From HGM13006 sp964518645 (GTDB lineage: Bacteria; Bacillota; Clostridia; Oscillospirales; Oscillospiraceae), in the NCBI GenBank assembly GCA_964518645.1, contig CAZFGL010000044.1, positions 1 to 16,217 of the forward strand: DNA of 16,217 bases, read 5' to 3'. The translations under genes and the position numbers were made by a program. Shown here piece by piece: positions 6,042 through 13,540 of the stretch (positions are counted from its first letter, which is position 1; each line of letters opens with the position of its first letter). Below the pieces are notes generated by a model. It searched no databases. It was given only the letters and a program-made list of their open reading frames with translations, and was not told the DNA's origin.

Positions 6042-8018
6042 ATGTCTTGTTACAAGTATCCCAATATGTTTAAGCCCATGACCATTAAGGGCGTCACCTT
6101 CAAGAACCGTGTGCTGGCTTCCCCCATCACCACCAACCGGATTGTTGACCACGGTTATCCCACCCCCGAGGGAATTGATGTCTATGAGACCAAATCCCGG
6201 GGCGGATTTGCTGAAGTAACCGTCACCGAGTCCTTTATTGACAACGACCGGGCATGGCGGCATGAGCATGGACTGAACGTATGGGAAAATCCCATGACCA
6301 CCTTCCACATGGAATCCATCATGACCCTGACCGAGGCAATCAAGGCTCACGGTGCCGTGGCTGCTATTCAGCTGAACCATGTCGGTGCCATGAACCACCC
6401 CAGCACCATTTCCAGTGGCCGCAACCCCATCGGTCCCTCTGCATATGTCCGTGAAGACGGTGTTCAGGTTGAGGAACTGACCGTTGAAATGATGGAAGAG
6501 ACCGCTGCACAGTGGGCCGAAGCTGCATGGAACTGCAAAGCTCTGGGCTTCCAGGTCATCAATCTCCACGGTGGTCACGGCTGGCTGCTGAACCAGTTTA
6601 TTTCCCCCAAGTTTAATCACCGCACCGACGAGTACGGCGGAAGCATGGAAAACAGAGCCAAGTTTCCCATCATGGTATGTAAGAAGATCCGTGAGATCTG
6701 TGGCGAAGATCTGCTGATCGAATACCGCATGTCCGGTTCCGAGCGGATGGAAGGCGGCATGACCATCGAGGATGGCATCGAGTTTGCAAAGATCATTGAG
6801 CCTTACGTTGACATGATCCATGTAACCTCCGGTTCTTATCAGGATCATGTAAACACTAAGGCCTTCTCCTCCATGTTCGACAAGCACGGCTGCAATCTGG
6901 ATCTGGCAGAGGCCATCAAAAAGCATGTCAGTATTCCCGTCATTGCCGTGGGCGGTTTTAACGGCCCCGAGCAGATCGAAGAGGCTATCGCCTCCGGCAA
7001 GTGTGACTTTGTAGCAATGGGCCGTCAGCAGTTTGCTGATCCCGAATTCGTAAACAAGACCCTGAAGGGTCTCGAAGATCAGATTGCTCCCTGCCTCCGT
7101 TGCTCCTGCTTTAACCCGCTGGCTTCCGATCCCGGCGCTCGTCCCATCCCCGAGCTGTGGCACTGTGCTGTTAACCCCTGGGGTCAGAGAGAGCTTCGCT
7201 GGAGAAATGCCCCCAAGCCCAGAGCATCCCGCAAAGTTCTGGTAATCGGCGGTGGCGTTTCCGGTATGTACGCTGCACTCACCGCCGCAGAGCGTGGCCA
7301 TGATGTCACTCTGGTGGAAAAGGAAAGCAAGCTGGGTGGTCTGCTCTGGTTCACTGAGGTAGACACTGACAAGGAATCCCTCCTCCGTTACCGTGACAGC
7401 CTGATCGCACGCTGCAAGTACAACGGTGTAAAGATCATGCTTAACACCACTGCGACCAAGGAGATGATCGCCTCCATGGCTCCCGACGCAGTCATCTGCG
7501 CTGTCGGCTCCCATCCCTTCGTGCCTCCCATCAAGGGCGTTGAGCATGCAACCCATGCGGTTGAAGCCTACAAGAACATTGAAAATCTGAACGGCAAGAA
7601 GGTTGTGATCATCGGCGGTGGTGCCATCGGCTGTGAATCCGGCTACTTCTTCGCCAGCGAGTGCGGTGCAAAGGTTCAGATCCTGGAGATGCGGGATGCC
7701 ATGTGCAAGGACTCCTTCCCCTCCCAGAGAGATGCACTCCTGCCCAGAATGGACAAGGCCGGCATGATTCTCAACTGCTCCGTTACCACTCAGGAAATTC
7801 TCCCCAACGGTGTCAAGTACCTGGATAAGGACGGAAACGAGCAGTTTGCCGAGGCTGACATTGTCTACTACTGCTGTGGCAACCGTTCCAATGACGAGGT
7901 CGTAAAGAGCCTTGAAGGTGTTTGCCCCTGGTTCATCGTCACCGGCGATGCAGTCCGTGCTCGGACTGTCAAGCAGGCCACTTACGAAGGCTTCTGCGCT
8001 GCAATGGATATTCTCTGA
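6042..8018 (+). CDS. Old-yellow-enzyme/enoate-reductase-like Fe-S flavoprotein
   Basis: The 658-residue product has the three-part layout of 2,4-dienoyl-CoA reductase, 2-enoate reductase and bile-acid BaiCD/BaiH: an FMN-binding TIM barrel (about 8-345), an Fe-S cysteine segment (Cys351, Cys354, Cys356, Cys375) and two dinucleotide-binding folds, GGGVSG (403-408) for FAD and GGGAIG (525-530) for NAD(P)H, ending in a VTGDA motif. Such enzymes pass electrons from NAD(P)H through FAD, Fe-S and FMN to an activated C=C bond. NLHGGHGWLLNQF (174-186) and the following RTDEYGGSMENR are the family signature, with His176 and His179 kept but the usual Tyr replaced by Trp181. The start at 6042 is eight bases after AGGA; an ATG at 6033 lies inside that site. 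Codon choice is strongly biased, suggesting high expression. The substrate is unknown. Confidence 0.88.
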   Translation: MSCYKYPNMFKPMTIKGVTFKNRVLASPITTNRIVDHGYPTPEGIDVYETKSRGGFAEVTVTESFIDNDRAWRHEHGLNVWENPMTTFHMESIMTLTEAIKAHGAVAAIQLNHVGAMNHPSTISSGRNPIGPSAYVREDGVQVEELTVEMMEETAAQWAEAAWNCKALGFQVINLHGGHGWLLNQFISPKFNHRTDEYGGSMENRAKFPIMVCKKIREICGEDLLIEYRMSGSERMEGGMTIEDGIEFAKIIEPYVDMIHVTSGSYQDHVNTKAFSSMFDKHGCNLDLAEAIKKHVSIPVIAVGGFNGPEQIEEAIASGKCDFVAMGRQQFADPEFVNKTLKGLEDQIAPCLRCSCFNPLASDPGARPIPELWHCAVNPWGQRELRWRNAPKPRASRKVLVIGGGVSGMYAALTAAERGHDVTLVEKESKLGGLLWFTEVDTDKESLLRYRDSLIARCKYNGVKIMLNTTATKEMIASMAPDAVICAVGSHPFVPPIKGVEHATHAVEAYKNIENLNGKKVVIIGGGAIGCESGYFFASECGAKVQILEMRDAMCKDSFPSQRDALLPRMDKAGMILNCSVTTQEILPNGVKYLDKDGNEQFAEADIVYYCCGNRSNDEVVKSLEGVCPWFIVTGDAVRARTVKQATYEGFCAAMDIL

Positions 8019-8029
8019 TACATAAGTTA

Positions 8030-8065
8030 AAAGGGCTGCCGGATGATTTCCGGCAGCCCTTTTTC
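8030..8065 (+). terminator. Intrinsic terminator of the flavoprotein gene
   Basis: GGGCTGCCGG (8033-8042) pairs with CCGGCAGCCC (8050-8059) over a seven-base loop and is followed by five T's. It lies 14 bases after the stop codon. The left flank is A-rich, so it may also stop transcription on the minus strand. Confidence 0.92.
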
Positions 8066-8078
8066 CCTCTCACGATAC

Positions 8079-8112
8079 AAAAGCGCCCCATGGCGAAACC
8101 GTCATGGGGCGC
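8079..8112 (-). terminator. Intrinsic terminator of the ABC cassette
   Basis: On the minus strand GCGCCCCATG (8112-8103) pairs with CATGGGGCGC (8092-8083); the inner bases extend the stem to 13 pairs with one G-T wobble and a four-base loop, followed by TTTT. It sits eight bases after the stop codon of the DUF4340 gene and faces the terminator of the convergent gene. Confidence 0.9.
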
Positions 8113-8119
8113 AAACTGT

Positions 8120-9649
8120 TTAGCCAATGGCGAAGTCAAGCTCGTCTCCGTCCTTAACATATCCAATGGAATCCTGAAGATCCGTCAGGTTCTTCTTATA
8201 GCAGTAGTATTCCATTTCTCCATCCACACGCATGGCGTATTTCCGGTCGGACATGGGGATCAGTTCGAGCACATGGCTCTCATCCCCCTCCAGATTGATG
8301 GTAATGGTGGCATAAGTCTCCGCCTTCTCAAGGTCCTTCTTCTCATCCTCGGTAAGGTTGCCGATAATACGGAAGTACAGGCACTTAATATAAAGCCGAC
8401 GAATATTGGTCTCGAGAATCTCTTCCCCATCCAGAGTACCCTGTACACCGTCAGCATCATTGCCGTTGGCATTCTGCTTGATGTAATGGGTCACATCCAG
8501 ATCGTAGCTGTCATCACCGATCACAATATCCACACTCTCCAGCTGCTCAATGCTGTAAGTCCAGATGGTACGAAGCATAAACTGAACATAGCTGGTATCA
8601 ATGCAGGAGAAGGCACTGGAGGTTGCTGTGATCAGCGTATCCGTTCCTTCCAGCATGCAGTAGGTGTAGTCGGTATTGGGGCAGGTCTTGCCGATGAGAA
8701 GATGGACTTCATTGCCGGCAACATCCGTCATTTCCAGCTTTGCAGGATGATCCAGACCATACTCAGCATACTCATCCTCGTCAATATCCTTCACAATGGA
8801 ACCCAGAGTCAGGGTAGAGACAATATCCAGAATATTGGACTGAATGGTAGTGGCATTACCGGAGCACTTGTAGGGCTGGAGCATAACATACTGGCTCTTT
8901 TCCGTGTTATACTCATTCTCCTGCTGTGCATCCAGGGCGATTTCAATGGTATCGCCATCTCTGCTGGTCATGGAGACCCAGTCAATATTGGTGTAAATGT
9001 CGTCCTCAGTATAGGTCGGGAACAGCGTAATATCACGGTATTCAATGGGACGGCGTACCAGCAGGGAATCCACATAGGAACCGATGGTATAGACATTGCC
9101 ACTGTCACTGGTCATGCAGTAGTAATTCTCATCCACAGGAGCCATGGAACCGATGATAATATCCACCTCGGAACCATCTGCATAATAGGTCTTGACCACG
9201 GCAGTGGGTTCATCCAGACCGTAAATGGAGAGATCCTTTGCATTCTCTTCCACCAGATTTGTGGCGGAAATAGAGGTGAGGGTATACATCATGGAACGGA
9301 ACATGGAGGTATTATACTCGAACTTTCCGGGATCCGGAGAGACCTCGTACTCATATACCATGCTTCCCTTATCATCTGTGGTGTTGGAGATCTTAACATC
9401 CAGCTCCTCGGAAGCGTAGGAGTAGGAAACGTCCTCCCCCAGATCCCGCTCAGTGGGCACTACGGTGAAACGCACCAGATCGCTGTAGTCACGATTGATG
9501 ACATACACGCTTTCCTTGGTGGTGGACACGTTGGTTGTCTCTTCCACCTCACCGGAGGAACTGTCAGGAATCCGAACGATCACCACAGAGGCAATAATCA
9601 GGACCAGCAATACAATGCCCGCAATAATAATTGTTTTCAGGCTTTTCAT
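8120..9649 (-). CDS. DUF4340 domain membrane-anchored protein
   Basis: The 509-residue protein starts with a short basic stretch and one membrane helix (about 5-26), with no lipobox, followed by a long acidic, presumably extracytoplasmic region. Two internal segments match each other and fit the DUF4340 pattern: one around YGLDEPTAVV (143-152) with IIIGSMAPVDENYYC, and one around YGLDHPAKLEM (297-307) with LLIGKTCPNTDYTYC. DUF4340 proteins often sit with GldG-like ABC components; their role is unknown. The start overlaps the last base of the GldG-like stop codon (TAATG), with AAGGAG upstream. It is the last gene of the four-gene ABC operon. The family call rests on the repeated motif and the gene context rather than on an alignment. 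Confidence 0.75.
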   Translation of the reverse strand: MKSLKTIIIAGIVLLVLIIASVVIVRIPDSSSGEVEETTNVSTTKESVYVINRDYSDLVRFTVVPTERDLGEDVSYSYASEELDVKISNTTDDKGSMVYEYEVSPDPGKFEYNTSMFRSMMYTLTSISATNLVEENAKDLSIYGLDEPTAVVKTYYADGSEVDIIIGSMAPVDENYYCMTSDSGNVYTIGSYVDSLLVRRPIEYRDITLFPTYTEDDIYTNIDWVSMTSRDGDTIEIALDAQQENEYNTEKSQYVMLQPYKCSGNATTIQSNILDIVSTLTLGSIVKDIDEDEYAEYGLDHPAKLEMTDVAGNEVHLLIGKTCPNTDYTYCMLEGTDTLITATSSAFSCIDTSYVQFMLRTIWTYSIEQLESVDIVIGDDSYDLDVTHYIKQNANGNDADGVQGTLDGEEILETNIRRLYIKCLYFRIIGNLTEDEKKDLEKAETYATITINLEGDESHVLELIPMSDRKYAMRVDGEMEYYCYKKNLTDLQDSIGYVKDGDELDFAIG

Positions 9650-11151
9650 TACTTATGTCTCCTTCTTGCCCATACAGTAACGCCGGAAACCAGGCAAACA
9701 CCGGGAATGATAAAGATCAGAAGATAATAGATCACACGCTTGGCAGAGCCGGGAACCACCAGCTGGGTGGAGGTCAGATCCTTGGACTCAATGATGACAG
9801 ACTCGGAATCGTCGCTCATAAAGTTCATAACTGCCATGAAGTAATCCTTGTTCAGGAAGCTGGTGCTGTCCAGTGCGCTGTCTGCCACAAAGCCCGCATT
9901 CAGGAAGAGAATGTAGGAATAGGTGGAATCCAGATTGTGCATGGAGTTCTGATAGGACAGCACCCCCACATTGAAGGGTCCGGTTGCATCCTCAGAAGTC
10001 TGCTCCATGGCGGTGGTCTCATTGGTCAGTTCCTTGGCATAAGCGGTGCTGGATGTGGACATAAGCACCTGATTGCCTCTCCAGTTGTCACTGTCCCAGA
10101 GAACATCAATGGAACGGGCGCCGGGGATAACTGCATAGCTGTTCTTGGGCAGGTTATCGGTAATCCCCTCAACAGTATTCAGCTCAGGCAGGATATAAGC
10201 GTTATAGCCTGCGAAGCAGCGCTCGGTATCATATACCATCTGGTTGTCGTAGGCAATGCCCCATTCCTCAAACCACTCTTCCAGATTCTGAAGCTTGGGT
10301 GTGTCGGAGGCATAGGTAACGATCATACGTCCCCCATCGTTCATAAATGCTTCCAGAATGTCGATCTCCTCGGGGGTGAAGTCACCCTTGGGCTGGGAGA
10401 TGATCAGCATATCCACATCGGAGGGAACCTGTCCTTCCTTCATCAGGCTGACCGTGGAAACATCGTAGTTGCTGGAGGTCAGCAGACCGTCCATAGTCTT
10501 CAGATTGGTGGTCTCCTGATGGCCGGTGGTATATGCAGCCTTGGGAACCTTATTGGCGGTAACGTATAGGATTGCAGAGGTCAGTCTCTGCTCTGCACGG
10601 AGACCGGTGAGATAGGAAGTGGTGCTGTCGCCGGAGGAAGTGGTGTACTCCAGCAGGTTATAGGGATCCATGGATTTGTAACGCTTTTCGCTCTCAACAA
10701 TAATATCACCAGTGGACAGATCGCCCAGCTCATTGTACTGGGTAAAAATACCGGGGTTTGCAACGGCGTTGATATACTTGACAGTCACCTTGCCACCGGA
10801 AAGCTGCTCATAGCGCTGAAACACTTTGGGCAGACGGGCCAGATCCGCATCACTTGCATAGTCGGTCTCATCACAGAGAACGGTAATGGTAATAGGCTCA
10901 TTCAGGGTCTGAAGCAGCTGAACCGTCTCTTCAGAGATCTCATATTCAGACTCAGAGGTCATATCAATTTCCAGAACGAAACGATTTGCCACATAGTCAA
11001 CAAAGTAGTTTGCAGCAATTACCGCTGCGATAATAATAACGGTGGAGATCAGGGACAGCAGGCCGATCTTCATACGGCGCTTTTTACCCAGTTCCGCAGT
11101 GGAACTGGCTGCATCCACGGCCTTGATCTCAGGAATCTTGTTATTGCTCAT
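9649..11151 (-). CDS. GldG-like ABC transporter auxiliary protein
   Basis: The 500-residue protein has an N-terminal membrane helix (about 29-51), a large outer domain and a C-terminal helix (about 475-494) ending in ARRRHK. The layout and motifs match the family typed by GldG of gliding Bacteroidetes (ABC_transp_aux): an opening domain resembling EPITITVLCDETD and VTVKYINAVANPG, then RLTSAILYVT, a TTGHQET motif and VDMLIISQPKGDFTPEEI, where a glycine-rich NDGGRMIV loop follows. In Bacteroidetes GldA, GldF and GldG form an ABC complex linked to gliding; in Firmicutes homologues are uncharacterised. The start has GGAGG 11 bases upstream, 16 bases after the permease stop. It probably binds the permease and senses or handles an envelope substrate. 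Confidence 0.82.
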   Translation of the reverse strand: MSNNKIPEIKAVDAASSTAELGKKRRMKIGLLSLISTVIIIAAVIAANYFVDYVANRFVLEIDMTSESEYEISEETVQLLQTLNEPITITVLCDETDYASDADLARLPKVFQRYEQLSGGKVTVKYINAVANPGIFTQYNELGDLSTGDIIVESEKRYKSMDPYNLLEYTTSSGDSTTSYLTGLRAEQRLTSAILYVTANKVPKAAYTTGHQETTNLKTMDGLLTSSNYDVSTVSLMKEGQVPSDVDMLIISQPKGDFTPEEIDILEAFMNDGGRMIVTYASDTPKLQNLEEWFEEWGIAYDNQMVYDTERCFAGYNAYILPELNTVEGITDNLPKNSYAVIPGARSIDVLWDSDNWRGNQVLMSTSSTAYAKELTNETTAMEQTSEDATGPFNVGVLSYQNSMHNLDSTYSYILFLNAGFVADSALDSTSFLNKDYFMAVMNFMSDDSESVIIESKDLTSTQLVVPGSAKRVIYYLLIFIIPGVCLVSGVTVWARRRHK

Positions 11152-11167
11152 GACTTACGGTGCCTCC

Positions 11168-11872
11168 TTAGCTCCAGCGTTTTCTCTCAAGCATACGGAC
11201 CGTCAGGAAAATGAAGGTGCCAGCAATGCTGAGGTAGAAGAATAGATCCGCAAACGAGAAAATACCCTGTGCAAAATCGGTATAACGCCGGAACACGGAA
11301 AAATAGTAGATCAGGTTCTTTGCCCAGGTAGCGTTCATCATGCTGTAGGAATAATCCATCAGATACAGCCCGAGGAACACGGCGATGGTGGCAATACAAG
11401 CAACCAGCTGATTCTGGGTCAGAGAGGAAATAAACACGCCGATGGAGATGAATGCCATAGCCGTAGCCAGGATCGCCACATAGTTTCCCAGCACGACTGC
11501 AAATTCAAGCTCCCCCCATGTGGAGATGATCACCATGTAAACCAGAGTGATCAGAATGCCGATAGCAAACACTACAAGAGCAGCGAAGAACTTGCCCAGC
11601 ACAATACCGGTGAGCCGAACCGGTGCGGTGAACAGCAGCTGATCCGTTTTCTGCTTGTAATCTTCCGCAAAGGTGCGCATGGTAAGGATGGGAATCAGGA
11701 ACACACACATGGTGACGATGAAGGAGAAAATACCTTCCAGACTGCTGGAGCCGGAATATACATTCATCAGATAGAAATAGATATTCAGCACCAGCAGGAA
11801 TGCCGCCAGGTAAACATAGCCCAGCGGGGACTTAAAATAGGCGCGCAGATCGCGCTTAAAAATAGCAGACAT
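11168..11872 (-). CDS. ABC-2 type permease, GldF-like
   Basis: The 234-residue integral membrane protein has about six hydrophobic helices (roughly 17-36, 47-66, 92-115, 125-147, 155-172 and 205-225). The N-terminal amphipathic start FKRDLRAYFKSPLGYVY and the cytoplasmic loop FAEDYKQKTDQLLFTAPV are typical of ABC-2 permeases of the GldF/NosY type. It would form the membrane channel of the transporter whose ATPase is encoded directly upstream. The ATG lies three bases after the ATPase stop codon and uses a GAAGGG site inside the 3' end of that gene, which implies coupled translation. The substrate is unknown. Confidence 0.88.
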   Translation of the reverse strand: MSAIFKRDLRAYFKSPLGYVYLAAFLLVLNIYFYLMNVYSGSSSLEGIFSFIVTMCVFLIPILTMRTFAEDYKQKTDQLLFTAPVRLTGIVLGKFFAALVVFAIGILITLVYMVIISTWGELEFAVVLGNYVAILATAMAFISIGVFISSLTQNQLVACIATIAVFLGLYLMDYSYSMMNATWAKNLIYYFSVFRRYTDFAQGIFSFADLFFYLSIAGTFIFLTVRMLERKRWS

Positions 11873-11875
11873 GAT

Positions 11876-12835
11876 TTAACCCTTCTTTGCAGATTTTTTA
11901 TCGGCAGTAAGCTGAATAAAGACGTCCTCCAGAGACAGATCCTGATTCTTCAGAAGCAGAACCGGATAGCCTGCCCGGGAAAGGGTCTGGAAGATCAGTT
12001 TCCGGACATCCAGATGTTCTGCGGACTCTACCAGATACTCAAATGCGCCCGGCTCAGCCTCGATGGTGGCAGTCACAGACTTGACGCCATCCACACTGCG
12101 AAGCAGGGGAACGATTTTTTCCTTGGGACCGGCAATGCGGTACTCCAGTTTATGTTCACCGGTCAGCATGGCGGAAAGATGGCTGGGGGTATCGTCTGCC
12201 ACCAGAGAACCGTTGTTAATTACCAGCACGCGCTCACAAACTGCGGAAACCTCCTGCAGAATATGGGTGGAGAGAATGATGGTGCGGTTTCTGCCCAGAT
12301 CCTTAATCACGTTACGGATCTCGATGATCTGCTTCGGGTCAAGTCCGACCGTAGGCTCGTCCAGGATCAGCACATCAGGATCGCCTACCAGAGCCTGTGC
12401 AAGACCACAGCGCTGCTTGTAACCACCGGAAAGGTTGTTGATTACACGCTCACGCACATGGGTAATGCCGACCATCTCGCAGATGCGGTCAAGGTGTTCC
12501 TTGCGGGCCTTTGCCCCGCCCTTTAAGCCCTTAATGTCATAGATAAAGCTCAGATACTCATCTACGGTCATATCCAGGTACAGGGGAGGATCCTGAGGCA
12601 GATAGCCAATGTGCTTTTTCGCCTCAAGGGGATTTTCCAGAATGTCAATGCCTGCAACCCGTGCAGCACCGGCAGTTGCTGAAAGATAGCCGGTAAGGAC
12701 ATTCATTGTGGTGGACTTACCAGCACCATTGGGTCCAAGGAAGCCGACGATCTCACCTTCACTGATTGAAAAAGAGATGTCGTTAATGCCTCGCTTATTA
12801 CCATAGGTCTTGGTTAATCCGGATACTTCAATCAT
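11876..12835 (-). CDS. ABC transporter ATPase, GldA-like
   Basis: The 319-residue cytoplasmic ATPase carries all nucleotide-binding motifs: Walker A GPNGAGKST (34-42), Q-loop YLPQDPP (78-84), signature LSGGYKQR (135-142), Walker B VLILDEPTVGLD (155-166) and switch His191 in STHIL. After about residue 225 a C-terminal extension of some 90 residues follows, as in GldA- and CcmA/NatA-type ATPases of ABC-2 exporters. AGGAGG lies nine bases before the ATG. It is the first gene of the ATPase-permease-GldG-like-DUF4340 operon and would drive it. Similar ATPases serve drug and lantibiotic export, but the GldG-like partner argues for the GldAFG-like group. Confidence 0.92.
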   Translation of the reverse strand: MIEVSGLTKTYGNKRGINDISFSISEGEIVGFLGPNGAGKSTTMNVLTGYLSATAGAARVAGIDILENPLEAKKHIGYLPQDPPLYLDMTVDEYLSFIYDIKGLKGGAKARKEHLDRICEMVGITHVRERVINNLSGGYKQRCGLAQALVGDPDVLILDEPTVGLDPKQIIEIRNVIKDLGRNRTIILSTHILQEVSAVCERVLVINNGSLVADDTPSHLSAMLTGEHKLEYRIAGPKEKIVPLLRSVDGVKSVTATIEAEPGAFEYLVESAEHLDVRKLIFQTLSRAGYPVLLLKNQDLSLEDVFIQLTADKKSAKKG

Positions 12836-12858
12836 CTCGGGTTCCCTCCTAATATGCG

Positions 12859-12873
12859 GACCGCAAAGCGGTC
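12859..12873. repeat. Small hairpin in the leader of the ABC operon
   Basis: GACCGC and GCGGTC surround three bases, forming a six-base-pair stem 24 bases before the ATPase start and just upstream of its ribosome-binding site. It could affect mRNA stability or translation; no T-run follows, so it is not a terminator. Confidence 0.45.
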
Positions 12874-12933
12874 AGGGTTACAGAATTCGGTAAAAATGCG
12901 CATACTACGCCCACACCAAAAGCTGTTTTGGCT

Positions 12934-12944
12934 ATTATAGCACA
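12934..12944 (-). promoter_or_regulatory. Extended -10 promoter for the ABC operon
   Basis: On the minus strand TGTGC is followed by a perfect TATAAT (12939-12934), the full extended -10 form. No good -35 is found at 16-18 bp. The leader to the ATPase start would be about 90 bases. Confidence 0.72.
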
Positions 12945-13138
12945 TTTCAATTCATTCTCATAGTATTAATTTCGTGAATTTCATCAGCACAAACCACAAA
13001 AACTGACACTTAAATTCTCCGTATCCATAATGGACACCTACCGCTACGGCATAAAATCTGCAAAAGCGGGATTCTATATGTCCGGATTTCCTCATAGAAT
13101 TTAGAAGTTCATTATCTCACATGACAGGAGGCAGCGCA
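12945..13138. other. AT-rich intergenic region between divergent operons
   Basis: This stretch separates the ABC operon (minus) from the peptidoglycan-binding cluster (plus). Its plus-strand side must hold the promoter of the latter, but no clear sigma-A promoter is seen. CATAGAAT (13093-13100) resembles the -10 of sporulation sigma E, with an ATA 14 bp upstream, which is shorter than the usual spacing. I see no open reading frame or long repeat here. Confidence 0.4.
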
Positions 13139-13540
13139 TTGGCATCCACCGGAACTGTAATTGTAAATGTATATACCTCTGACGCCCGCATCCCGCTGGA
13201 AGGGGCAACGGTAACCTATCAGCTTCAGTCCCCTCCATATCATCTTCTGGCTATACGGGTCACAGACCGCTCCGGCCAGACACAGCCCCTCTCCATTTCT
13301 GCCGCAGACCGGGAGGAAAGTCAGGCCCGGGAATCCGGCAGGCAGCCCTGGACAGGGCTTATCATTCAGGTGGAGCACCCGGAATACGAGCGTCTGGTAC
13401 TCACCGGTGTTCAGGTTTTTGCCGGGGTCACCAGCATTCAGAATGTACAGTTGATTCCCCTTGCCGAGCACGACCCCGCACTGGACGGCCAGCAGGATCT
13501 CAGCTTTACACCGCAGCCGGTATGGGAGGGCAGGCCATGA
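13139..13540 (+). CDS. Small beta-sandwich-like protein, first gene of a spore-envelope-type cluster
   Basis: The 133-residue protein is of unknown function. The pattern TVIVNVYTSDARIPLEGATVTYQL near the start, VTDRSGQTQPLSI and a closing VFAGVTSIQNVQLIPL resembles carboxypeptidase-regulatory-like or transthyretin-like beta-sandwich domains; this is judged by pattern only. I place the start at TTG 13139 because AGGAGG (13126-13131) lies seven bases upstream. An in-frame ATG at 13121 has no ribosome-binding site and sits just ahead of the one used. There is no signal peptide, membrane segment or cysteine cluster. Its stop overlaps the next gene's ATG, so the products are probably made together and may act together. 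Confidence 0.68.
   Translation: MASTGTVIVNVYTSDARIPLEGATVTYQLQSPPYHLLAIRVTDRSGQTQPLSISAADREESQARESGRQPWTGLIIQVEHPEYERLVLTGVQVFAGVTSIQNVQLIPLAEHDPALDGQQDLSFTPQPVWEGRP

Noticed and set aside
5973..7556. Open frame of 527 codons on the minus strand opposite the first reductase
   Set aside because: It has no ribosome-binding site or recognisable domain, and mirrors a gene with intact motifs on the plus strand. Long antisense frames are a by-product of strongly biased codon use.
7922..9727. Open frame of 601 codons on the plus strand opposite the DUF4340 gene
   Set aside because: It crosses two strong terminators and the 3' end of the reductase, and its composition reads as the complement of the coding strand. 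The minus-strand gene has a membrane helix, repeats and operon overlaps.
13076..13100. Possible sigma E promoter (ATA, then CATAGAAT) before the spore-envelope-type cluster
   Set aside because: The -10 matches seven of eight positions, but the 14-bp spacing is shorter than the usual 16-18 and the ATA is a minimal motif. It is too weak to annotate as a promoter.
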